Source: a virus. Taken from it: a DNA stretch of 32,760 nucleotides. Positions within the stretch are counted from its first letter, which is position 1. The number at the start of each line of letters is the position of its first letter. Both the position numbers and the translations under genes were made by a program. The stretch covers positions 1 through 32,760 of the IMG/VR virus record IMGVR_UViG_3300037485_000435; one strand, 5' to 3'. Positions 15,415-21,230 of the stretch are shown in pieces. The notes under the pieces are model-generated. The model was given only the letters and a program-made list of their open reading frames with translations. It searched no databases and was not told where the DNA came from.

Positions 15415-15930
15415 ATGAACTATCTATTATCTGTTGAGAATCTTAAAAAACTTGGACTGATCCACATGAATACAGATGTCAAGATATTGGCAGTCAGTAT
15501 CAAACGATCTCAAGATATGCATCTTCAGCCAGCACTCGGAACACCATTGTATAAGGCCCTATTGAATAGAGTTGAAACAAGCTCATGGACTGCGGACTAC
15601 TTGCTTCTGATGAATGACTATGTGATTCCTTGTCTGGTAGCATTCGTTGACTTCAGATCAGCTGCAATACTCAATGAAAAGCTAACCAATAAAGCTGTAG
15701 GCCGCCAGTCAGATGAAACAATGACAGCCAATACAGATACAGAAACTGCACATCTTAGAGATATGCTACGGAAAGATGCGTACTTTTACAAGCAGAGACT
15801 GATTGGTTTCTTGAAAGATGACAATGGAGTCAAGTATCCTGAATACTTATTGTGCTGCGAGAATAACGAGTGCAATGAATCAGTGACTAAGGATCAGACT
15901 GGATACAAACCTTTTGGATGGATAGTATGA
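15415..15930 (+). CDS. Head-tail connector (gp6-like adaptor)
   Basis: This 171-residue, mostly helical protein directly follows the portal gene. The LQPALGTPLYKALLNRVE block near residues 38-55 is the usual signature of connector proteins in these phages (a helix, then a P.LG..LY..L turn). The C-terminus has a Cys cluster (LLCCENNEC, residues 145-153) and ends in GYKPFGWIV. It should bind the portal ring and form the first layer of the neck. Its stop codon overlaps the start of a tiny gene (ATGA at 15927). Confidence 0.7.
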   Translation: MNYLLSVENLKKLGLIHMNTDVKILAVSIKRSQDMHLQPALGTPLYKALLNRVETSSWTADYLLLMNDYVIPCLVAFVDFRSAAILNEKLTNKAVGRQSDETMTANTDTETAHLRDMLRKDAYFYKQRLIGFLKDDNGVKYPEYLLCCENNECNESVTKDQTGYKPFGWIV

Positions 15931-16052
15931 AAAAATTCACAGCTAGTAAAAAACAGATTGACAAACTCAAAACATACCTAAATGGAAAAGACTCTAAACC
16001 AAATAATGCTGGAGCTGCAAGAGATCGCAACACAGCATCGGCAAATAAATGA
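15927..16052 (+). CDS. 41-residue basic peptide overlapping two genes
   Basis: This short frame starts at an ATGA overlap with the connector stop and ends at TGA 16050-16052, inside the next gene in a different frame. It encodes a Lys/Asn-rich peptide (MKKFTASKKQIDKLKTYLNG then a polar tail). The coupled start favours translation, and the 51 bp before the next ATG would otherwise be empty. It has no family that I recognise and may only help ribosomes reach the next start. Confidence 0.4.
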   Translation: MKKFTASKKQIDKLKTYLNGKDSKPNNAGAARDRNTASANK

Positions 16053-16569
16053 GTTTTTTCAAGGTGACTTCCTTGATGCAATCAGCAGAGATGCTGCTGA
16101 GTATCCTCTCATGGTGGCAACATTGCAACCTGGTGGAATGGGTGCCGGTTATGTCAGAGTAAATATCGTCATCACTATCTGTGATAAATACAATCTTTCA
16201 AACTATAGGCAAATCAATGAGGTCCATTCAGATTGCCTATTGATATGCAATGACATCAAGACTACTTTACAGCAATACAGATGGACTGAATTTGCTGATG
16301 TCACAGCTGAGATAGCAACAGATCCCTTCATCAATCAAGGTCAAGACATGGTGGCTGGATGGACTATGCTACTATCTTTGAATATTTTTGATGCAGAGGA
16401 TTGGTGTGCCATCCCTTATGATGATTATGACTTTGAGAATGGCAATCCTCCATCGACTGAATGTGGTGATCTGACTACCACATACAATGTATATGTGAAT
16501 GGAATACTTGAGGATACATTCACACAGAACACAACAGAAAATAATACAATCAATATAACACTAAGCTAA
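15982..16569 (+). CDS. Tail terminator/completion-type protein
   Basis: This 195-residue protein has the outline of phage tail completion proteins: an N-terminal helix (LNQIMLELQEIATQHRQINEF), an AAEYPLMVATLQPGG strand, a VRVNIVITICDKY strand and the ATDPFINQGQDMVAGWTMLL block near residues 110-130, ending at DWCAIPYDD. It follows the connector gene, the expected place. Residues 160-195 form an extra Thr/Asn-rich tail (TYNVYVNGILEDTFTQN) that may be an added beta domain; it touches the fibre gene that follows, and the stop and start codons share one base. Confidence 0.6.
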   Translation: MEKTLNQIMLELQEIATQHRQINEFFQGDFLDAISRDAAEYPLMVATLQPGGMGAGYVRVNIVITICDKYNLSNYRQINEVHSDCLLICNDIKTTLQQYRWTEFADVTAEIATDPFINQGQDMVAGWTMLLSLNIFDAEDWCAIPYDDYDFENGNPPSTECGDLTTTYNVYVNGILEDTFTQNTTENNTINITLS

Positions 16570-17873
16570 TGGCAACTACAAATATCAACATAACCAATAC
16601 AGCTCAAGATCTTCAATCAGTAACTGATGAAGGGAATACAACAAACAACAACATCAATCTTGATAACAGTGCTATTGTTTTAGACAATGGATCACTTTTG
16701 CAAAAGGGTACTCTTGACAATGGAGCTGGAGGAGGCATTGCTAGAGTTTGTTCAATTGGTTACCAAGATGAGTGGGAAAATGGTGTGCAGTATTTTCTTG
16801 ATAACAATAGTGCTCAAATCATCAGAGCTAATTCAATCAATAATACTGTACCAGATACGTCATTTGATATAACAAAAAATTATATTGTTGGAAGTATATT
16901 CCATGACATGAATAATCAGAACAAGTATATCTGTACTGACAATACAGAAGATGCAGCAACATGGGATTTATTCTATGAGGATGCACCTAATTTGCAAGCT
17001 GTAACTGATGAAGGTGCAATCACCACAAATACTATATCAGTAGGAGATTTGTCTGGGTTATACTCTGAGATATCAGGATCAACTATAGGAACTTCCAGCG
17101 TTCCGAATGGTACTTATGCATATATGTCCCAAGATGGTACTGTAGGGATGAATAATGGAGATGTAGAATCAGCATTCAAAAACACCAATGTAAGTGCTGC
17201 GAATAATGTAGTGCTAGAATTCCCTGACAAGACATCAGGCAGTTATACAATAGCTACCACTGATGATATACCAGCAGCACAGATTCAATCAGACTGGAAT
17301 CAATCAAATAATGCTGCACTTGATTACATCAAGAACAAGCCTACTATCACAGCTGCTACAAATTATGGTCTCTTTGCTCAGACTGCAAACAGCACTTTAA
17401 TTACTAACACTACTGTGGAAAGCAGTCTTATAAATGGCGGTGTAGGTACATTGACTATACCAGCAAATGGATTCTCTGTAGGTGATTCTTTCAGAGCTGT
17501 GTTCGGTGGTATAGTGAATGCTAATAATAATCAAACTATAAGAATTAGAGTTAAGGCTGGATCTATTCTTTTATTAGATAGTGGTGCACAGAATCTAGGC
17601 AGTAGTGTTATAAATGATGTGTGGTCTTTAAATATTGACTTTACCATTAGAGCTATTGGCGCAGCTGGTGTGGCATCAATTGTAAGTTTAGGTTCGTTTC
17701 ACTATACAAAAACTAACAATGCATCTGTTCAAGGATTTGGATTTAACACAGTCAATAACACAACATTTAGCACAACAATTTCTAATGTATTAAATGTCAC
17801 AGCTCAATGGGGATCTGCTTCTGCTGGGAACAATATTTATTCTGACATATTCGTACTCAATAAGATATACTAA
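16569..17873 (+). CDS. Second tail fibre protein
   Basis: This 434-residue protein has a fibre architecture. The N-terminal half is Asn/Thr/Asp-rich with a twice-used LQ(S/A)VTDEG motif (about residues 15 and 142), typical of repeated shaft units. A QSDWNQSNNAALDYIKNKPT block near residues 239-258 is a known fibre motif before the tip. The last 170 residues form a beta-rich domain with NGFSVGDSFRAVFGG, probably a jelly-roll tip. It lies between neck and lysis genes, far from the adhesin cluster at 4604-6876, so the phage has two separate adhesion loci. Receptor binding is inferred. Confidence 0.75.
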   Translation: MATTNINITNTAQDLQSVTDEGNTTNNNINLDNSAIVLDNGSLLQKGTLDNGAGGGIARVCSIGYQDEWENGVQYFLDNNSAQIIRANSINNTVPDTSFDITKNYIVGSIFHDMNNQNKYICTDNTEDAATWDLFYEDAPNLQAVTDEGAITTNTISVGDLSGLYSEISGSTIGTSSVPNGTYAYMSQDGTVGMNNGDVESAFKNTNVSAANNVVLEFPDKTSGSYTIATTDDIPAAQIQSDWNQSNNAALDYIKNKPTITAATNYGLFAQTANSTLITNTTVESSLINGGVGTLTIPANGFSVGDSFRAVFGGIVNANNNQTIRIRVKAGSILLLDSGAQNLGSSVINDVWSLNIDFTIRAIGAAGVASIVSLGSFHYTKTNNASVQGFGFNTVNNTTFSTTISNVLNVTAQWGSASAGNNIYSDIFVLNKIY

Positions 17874-17899
17874 TTTGGAACAAATCTACATATTTTAAT

Positions 17900-18175
17900 A
17901 TGGATCCAGTTGCAATAGCTACAGCAGTTAAAAAGAATGGGATGATAGGGTTATTAACTCTGATTGTCGTCTTGATGTTTAATTATTTCACCAGTAGACT
18001 TGAAATGGTTGAGGGTAAACTAGAGAGAGTTGAGTCCAAACTATATGACTGCCTTGAGGATCGCATTCAAACATCAGACAATGATATGCATTCATCAGTA
18101 AAATATCCTGAACTGATGGCGGCAATACTACCTAAAGAACTAGAATATGGAACTAAAAGAAAGATGGCAAGCTAA
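17900..18175 (+). CDS. Small membrane protein, holin-type candidate
   Basis: This 91-residue protein has one hydrophobic segment (residues 13-30, NGMIGLLTLIVVLMFNYF) followed by a charged helical region (EMVEGKLERVESKLYDCLED). This layout resembles BhlA/UviB-type holin-like proteins. It opens the lysis cassette and overlaps the next small membrane gene by 29 bp. Its exact part in lysis (holin, antiholin or accessory) cannot be read from sequence. Confidence 0.55.
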   Translation: MDPVAIATAVKKNGMIGLLTLIVVLMFNYFTSRLEMVEGKLERVESKLYDCLEDRIQTSDNDMHSSVKYPELMAAILPKELEYGTKRKMAS

Positions 18176-18353
18176 GACTCCTAAGTTTTGGAAGAAAGTA
18201 CAGAAGATTGGTATTGCACTGGGTGTGATCGGTGGCACTATTGTAGCATTACCGGTGGCATTGCCAGCTGCTGTTGTAACTGCTGGAGGATATCTTGTGG
18301 CGGCTGGTACAGTGACAGCTACTTTATCACAACTTACTAAGGAAGATAAGTAA
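18147..18353 (+). CDS. Putative holin
   Basis: This 68-residue protein has a basic amphipathic start (MELKERWQAKTPKFWKKVQK) and two hydrophobic stretches rich in Ala, Val and Gly (about residues 21-40 and 42-60), then a short charged tail. The same arrangement, including the RWQAKTPKFW motif, is common just before endolysin genes in Bacteroidetes phages and is usually taken as a holin. It overlaps the preceding membrane gene and is 2 bases from the next. Confidence 0.6.
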   Translation: MELKERWQAKTPKFWKKVQKIGIALGVIGGTIVALPVALPAAVVTAGGYLVAAGTVTATLSQLTKEDK

Positions 18354-18355
18354 TC

Positions 18356-18652
18356 ATGTATTCCGAAGGTGGATATGTGATGATCTTCGGTGTAATACTT
18401 TCACTTGCATTTATAGCTCTAGGTGTTTGGTATTTTAATAAGATGATTGATTCAAGCCTTGATCAGAAAGCATGGCTCACAAGATTTATATCTTTATTAC
18501 TTGCTGCAATGCTTGGACTTTTTATGGTTGATAAACTTGTTTCTTTTCAAACAAAGTTATTAACTAATGAAATGTCTGACAGTTTATTTGAATTGATTAA
18601 AAATATTGTGTTAGTAGTATTTGGCTACCAGTTTAATGATAAAACAAAATAA
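18356..18652 (+). CDS. Multi-pass membrane protein of lysis cassette
   Basis: This 98-residue protein has three hydrophobic segments (about residues 8-28, 42-62 and 80-93) and a charged C-terminus (NDKTK). It is the third small membrane protein in a row and directly precedes the endolysin gene, with one base between stop and the ATG at 18654. It may be a holin, antiholin or inner membrane spanin-like helper. I do not recognise a specific family. Confidence 0.5.
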   Translation: MYSEGGYVMIFGVILSLAFIALGVWYFNKMIDSSLDQKAWLTRFISLLLAAMLGLFMVDKLVSFQTKLLTNEMSDSLFELIKNIVLVVFGYQFNDKTK

Positions 18653-18653
18653 A

Positions 18654-19118
18654 ATGAATTTAAGCGCACACGTTACATTAGTAGAATTCTGTCATTCAGA
18701 TACTGCGAAAAGAAGAGGCATTGATAATACTATCACTGATCCTATTCACCTGGCATCTGCTAAGCTGCTATGTGAGAAAGTATTCGAGCCATTGCGGAAT
18801 CATTTTGCAGTGCCCATTCATATCTCATCCGGTTATCGTTCCGGTGCATTAAATAGGGCTGTGAAGGGGAGTGCTAGCTCGCAGCATTGCAAAGCTGAGG
18901 CTATGGATTTGGATGCTGATAGATATGGCAAGATAACAAATGCAGAAATTTTTGAATATATCAAGCAAAACATTACCTTTGATCAGATGATATGGGAGTT
19001 TGGCAATGACTCACAGCCTGATTGGGTACATGTCAGCTACAAAGCAAAAGGAAACAGAGGTCAAATACTAAAGGCCAAAAAGATAAACGGTTCAACCGTA
19101 TACCTAGCTTTTTCATAA
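18654..19118 (+). CDS. Endolysin, peptidase M15 (D,D/L,D-peptidase)
   Basis: This 154-residue zinc peptidase of the M15 family cleaves peptide bonds in host peptidoglycan at lysis. Visible residues fit the active site: SSGYRSGALNRAV near residue 58, zinc ligands His78 and Asp85 in SQHCKAEAMDLD, Glu115 as likely base in IWEF, and His126 in DWVHVSY. It is the last gene of the late operon and is followed by a strong terminator. A TTG-initiated extension to 18621 would overlap the upstream gene; ATG 18654 gives the normal family start (MNLSAHVTLVEFCHSDTAKR). Confidence 0.9.
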   Translation: MNLSAHVTLVEFCHSDTAKRRGIDNTITDPIHLASAKLLCEKVFEPLRNHFAVPIHISSGYRSGALNRAVKGSASSQHCKAEAMDLDADRYGKITNAEIFEYIKQNITFDQMIWEFGNDSQPDWVHVSYKAKGNRGQILKAKKINGSTVYLAFS

Positions 19119-19143
19119 AGCCATCAAATGTGGTAATTAGGTG

Positions 19144-19172
19144 AGAGTAGTCAGAAATGGCTACTCTTTTTT
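19144..19172 (+). terminator. Late-operon terminator
   Basis: AGAGTAG (19144-19150) pairs perfectly with CTACTCT (19161-19167) around a 10-base loop and runs into six Ts (19167-19172). It follows the endolysin gene by 25 bases and precedes an early promoter, so it separates late from early transcription. Confidence 0.85.
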
Positions 19173-19212
19173 GTGGACCAATAAAAAAAATGTGAATAAA
19201 TTATGATAATTA

Positions 19213-19243
19213 TTTGCATATATAAAAACAATACCTATCTTTG
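19213..19243 (+). promoter_or_regulatory. Bacteroidetes-type promoter, first early operon
   Basis: A -33 TTTG (19213-19216) and a -7 TATCTTTG (19236-19243) are separated by exactly 19 bases, matching the phylum consensus TTTG-N19-TAnnTTTG. Transcription should begin near 19250, about 12 bases before the first ATG. It directly follows the late terminator. Confidence 0.85.
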
Positions 19244-19261
19244 ACCATATCAAAACCACAA

Positions 19262-19519
19262 ATGATGAAAGAAAAAATTAAGAAAATTGATCAGTTAATG
19301 ACACTTTTAACTGAGATGAGAAAGCAAATTCAAGAGCTACAAGATGAGCAAGCTGCTGAAGAGAGACTTTACACATGGTCAATCAATTTCATATCTCACA
19401 AAGAGTATGAAGACTATCTGTCAAAGCATAACAATATCTCAGACAAAATTAATATGCTTTTAAAGACCTATGCACTGATCTCAAATGAGATGTCAAAAGT
19501 TTGTTTAAATCTAATCTAG
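19262..19519 (+). CDS. Small coiled-coil early protein
   Basis: This 85-residue protein is almost entirely helical, with a charged N-terminal coiled coil (KIKKIDQLMTLLTEMRKQIQ and onwards) and a second helical region after residue 50. It is the first gene after a strong early promoter, a position where phages often encode host takeover or anti-defence proteins; I have no evidence for a specific target. A longer frame from TTG 19241 lies within the promoter, so ATG 19262 (or 19265) is the start. Confidence 0.6.
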   Translation: MMKEKIKKIDQLMTLLTEMRKQIQELQDEQAAEERLYTWSINFISHKEYEDYLSKHNNISDKINMLLKTYALISNEMSKVCLNLI

Positions 19520-19524
19520 GAGCC

Positions 19525-19680
19525 ATGAAAAAAGAAAACAAAAAAGAGAATGAATTTGTATCATTCAGATCACCAGTAAACAGAATGATTAAATGGTGGA
19601 AGTCAAAAGAATCTAATGATGTTAAAAGTTCATCATTCAATGTCAAGTTATATGAACAATTTTTAAAAGCAAGAGCATGA
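19525..19680 (+). CDS. 51-residue basic early protein
   Basis: This short frame starts in an AGCC-ATG context 5 bases after the preceding stop and overlaps the next gene by 4 bases (ATGA). It encodes a Lys/Asn/Ser-rich basic protein with a Trp pair (MIKWWKSKES) in the middle. Its place in a chain of overlapping genes supports translation. No family recognised; a nucleic-acid or membrane-surface role would fit its charge but is unproven. Confidence 0.5.
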   Translation: MKKENKKENEFVSFRSPVNRMIKWWKSKESNDVKSSSFNVKLYEQFLKARA

Positions 19681-19856
19681 AAGCAGCAGCAACATTTTTA
19701 CTCCTATTCTGTAGTGCATTTTTATTTTGGTGGGGAGTTTGGCACTGGTTTAAATGGACCGGTATATTTGTGGCCATAGGATGGACCATTGGAATGATAG
19801 TATATTTTATAATCAAAGCAAAGAGAACTGATGAAGACATTCAAGATAACTTATAG
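19677..19856 (+). CDS. Small two-pass membrane protein
   Basis: This 59-residue protein has two hydrophobic segments (about residues 4-24, rich in Trp and Phe, and 29-47) and a charged C-terminus (KAKRTDEDIQDNL). Its ATG overlaps the stop of the previous gene, and its last 26 bases overlap the next gene. Expressed early from a consensus promoter, it could act at the host inner membrane, for example in superinfection exclusion; that is speculation. Confidence 0.55.
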   Translation: MKAAATFLLLFCSAFLFWWGVWHWFKWTGIFVAIGWTIGMIVYFIIKAKRTDEDIQDNL

Positions 19857-19983
19857 ATTCAAGCTGCATAGCAAAGCTAAATGGCAAGATGCCTATAGAG
19901 TGCTGCAAGCTAATAGCAGAGAGGATGCAATCAAGAAGGCTGATATGTGGCCGCCATTAATTAAAGCAGTGCAAGAGATATGA
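19831..19983 (+). CDS. 50-residue early protein, unknown
   Basis: This frame starts within the preceding gene and ends with an ATGA overlap with the next. The product has a beta-strand-like start (MKTFKITYRFKL), then a helical ANSREDAIKKADM segment. The strand-then-helix outline with REDAIKKA is common in small phage proteins of about 50 residues with unknown function. It lies between a membrane protein and a DnaA-like protein. Confidence 0.5.
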   Translation: MKTFKITYRFKLHSKAKWQDAYRVLQANSREDAIKKADMWPPLIKAVQEI

Positions 19984-20399
19984 ACACATCAATGATTATG
20001 GATCTAGCTGAGAAGCATGGTCTCAAAGTAAGGAATAGAAAGAGAGAGCTGGTGTACAAGAGATACTATCTCTGGTCAGAGCTGCGAAGATGGCACAGTC
20101 TTTCAGCCATTGGTGAAATGTTTAATATGGATCACTGTTCAGTATTGCATGGACTCAAGCAGCACAATGTGTGGATGAAGGCCAAAGATTATGAATATCT
20201 GAAGACAATCAATGAGCTGCACAAGGAAGTACATGAAGATTATCTGATTGATATGGAGGATGAAAAGGTATGGATGTATGTGGATAATATATCAGGCAAC
20301 ACAGTTACTTTGACAATCAAGCTCAATACAGACGATTCTAGCCACTTTCTCAATAGGAATGGATACATAACTAAGGAAGACTTAAAAGAATTGATATGA
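19980..20399 (+). CDS. DnaA domain IV-like DNA-binding protein
   Basis: This 139-residue protein contains a stretch that resembles the DNA-binding domain IV of the replication initiator DnaA: HSLSAIGEMFNMDHCSVLHGLKQ (about residues 39-61), where MDHCSVLHG corresponds to the RDHTTVLHA signature of DnaA. There is no ATPase domain. The C-terminal half (about 80-139) is an unrelated acidic region. The gene lies about 250 bp before a cluster of repeated AATCGG motifs, which are possible binding sites. It may recognise the origin, recruit or compete with host DnaA, or act as a regulator. Confidence 0.65.
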   Translation: MNTSMIMDLAEKHGLKVRNRKRELVYKRYYLWSELRRWHSLSAIGEMFNMDHCSVLHGLKQHNVWMKAKDYEYLKTINELHKEVHEDYLIDMEDEKVWMYVDNISGNTVTLTIKLNTDDSSHFLNRNGYITKEDLKELI

Positions 20400-20650
20400 G
20401 GAACAAAATAAGACGAATGTCGGCTATTGTATATTGCCTTCAACAAAGAGCATACACAATTGAAAGACTGCACAGCAAAGTAAATCACATTCTATCCGAT
20501 AACTTTAGTAAGTCATCCATTGAGAAAGATATGTTTATGCTTAGAGAAGAGTTTGATTGTCCAATTGAAAGATGCACATCTGGCTTGATTATCATTGAGG
20601 ATTATGATTTCATTTCAAAGCTCACAGAATGGGTGCAGCTGTATGAATAA
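20396..20650 (+). CDS. Winged-helix-type small regulator candidate
   Basis: This 84-residue protein reads like the HTH part of DeoR/WYL-type regulators: a basic first helix (RNKIRRMSAIVYCLQQRAYT), a second helix IERLHSKVNHIL, a recognition-type helix with SKSSIEKDMFMLREEF and a wing-like FDCPIERCTSGLIIIEDY. No effector domain is present. It is the last gene before the repeat-bearing control region, making it a candidate to bind those repeats and regulate the early promoter at 20836-20864. It is coupled to the upstream gene through ATGA. Confidence 0.55.
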   Translation: MRNKIRRMSAIVYCLQQRAYTIERLHSKVNHILSDNFSKSSIEKDMFMLREEFDCPIERCTSGLIIIEDYDFISKLTEWVQLYE

Positions 20651-20656
20651 TCTGAT

Positions 20657-20834
20657 TGCCGATTACATCACTCCCTATTCTATATATATTTATTTTTTTT
20701 AGAAATGGTAAAAAAACATTTTTTTCAAAAAACTGCAAAAAAGATTGGAAAATCGGCTGTTGATTGATTATCAATAAGTTACAAGAGAAATAAATCGGCA
20801 GTAAATCGGATGTATAAAAATAAATCGGCAGTGA
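20657..20834. repeat. Cluster of AATCGG repeats (iteron/operator-like)
   Basis: Four forward copies of an AAATCGG core followed by CTG, CAG or ATG lie at 20750-20760, 20791-20801, 20802-20812 and 20821-20831, and one inverted copy of AATCGGCA lies at 20657-20664. Copies two and three are directly adjacent (11-bp step). The last ends 4 bases before the -33 element of the promoter. The spacers are very AT-rich with long A and T runs (20686-20745). This fits a replication origin with iterons, an operator array, or both. The rest of 20651-20969 holds the promoter and a leader RNA. Confidence 0.7.
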
Positions 20835-20835
20835 A

Positions 20836-20864
20836 TTGACTTTAAAAAAATTTATTTACATTTG
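20836..20864 (+). promoter_or_regulatory. Bacteroidetes-type promoter of replication operon
   Basis: TTG (20836-20838) and TACATTTG (20857-20864) with an 18-base spacer match the phylum consensus within its known range. Transcription should start near 20871, far upstream (about 100 bases) of the first ATG at 20970. The repeat ending at 20831 touches the -33 region, so a bound protein could block or activate the promoter. Confidence 0.8.
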
Positions 20865-20870
20865 CATATC

Positions 20871-20952
20871 CTATGCCGAGGATTAGAAAGAACATTATTT
20901 AAAGCTCTTTCGGTTAGTAGTGCGGCATCACGAACACTGAGAGGGCTTTTTT
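20871..20952 (+). ncRNA. Structured leader or small RNA with terminator
   Basis: Between promoter and first gene lies an RNA of about 80 bases. Its 3' half is a hairpin: 20901-20911 (AAAGCTCTTTC) pairs over 11 positions, two of them G-U, with 20939-20949 (GAGAGGGCTTT), followed by Ts at 20947-20952. The loop holds CGGCAT (20923-20928), flanked by GTG and CAC, and this is perfectly complementary to ATGCCG at the very 5' end (20873-20878), allowing a pseudoknot. It could be an independent small RNA or an attenuator controlling the replication genes. Confidence 0.6.
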
Positions 20953-20969
20953 ATTTAAACAACTTGCAC

Positions 20970-21230
20970 ATGAAACATGTAAGAACTGATGGTTCAGGGA
21001 TGAACTATCAAAATGAAAGAATGACAACTTTATCAAACTTTATCAAGCATTCTGCTATAATTGATGATAATAAAATTGACTTGCTAAAGGATCACAAAGG
21101 TGACTTAGAGGTGTACTGGAATGAGATGCCACTATCTCATGAGAAAAAATCTATTAATGCTTTATGGGAATACTTGAATGAGTACATTGTCACTCATTAT
21201 TTAGTAACTAAAAGCATTGAAGAGATATGA
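20970..21230 (+). CDS. Early protein upstream of primase, unknown
   Basis: This 86-residue acidic, helical protein is the first gene after the structured leader and overlaps the primase-helicase start by 4 bases (ATGA). The frame extends up to a TTG at 20862, but that lies in the promoter and the leader hairpin, so I take ATG 20970; ATG 21000 is possible too. Recognisable segments are MTTLSNFIKHSAIIDDNKID and SINALWEYLNEYIVTHYL. No known family. The position suggests a replication accessory role. Confidence 0.55.
   Translation: MKHVRTDGSGMNYQNERMTTLSNFIKHSAIIDDNKIDLLKDHKGDLEVYWNEMPLSHEKKSINALWEYLNEYIVTHYLVTKSIEEI

Noticed and set aside
18621-18653. TTG-initiated N-terminal extension of the endolysin
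   Set aside because: It overlaps the upstream membrane gene and adds residues before a normal M15 start; ATG 18654 is preferred.
20651-20700. Terminator after the wHTH gene
   Set aside because: The region is T-rich (20691-20700), but I could not find a convincing stem before it.
20657-20834. CRISPR-like short repeats
   Set aside because: The core is only 7-11 bp, spacing is irregular (11, 19 and 41 bp) and no cas gene is near. Iteron or operator sites fit better.
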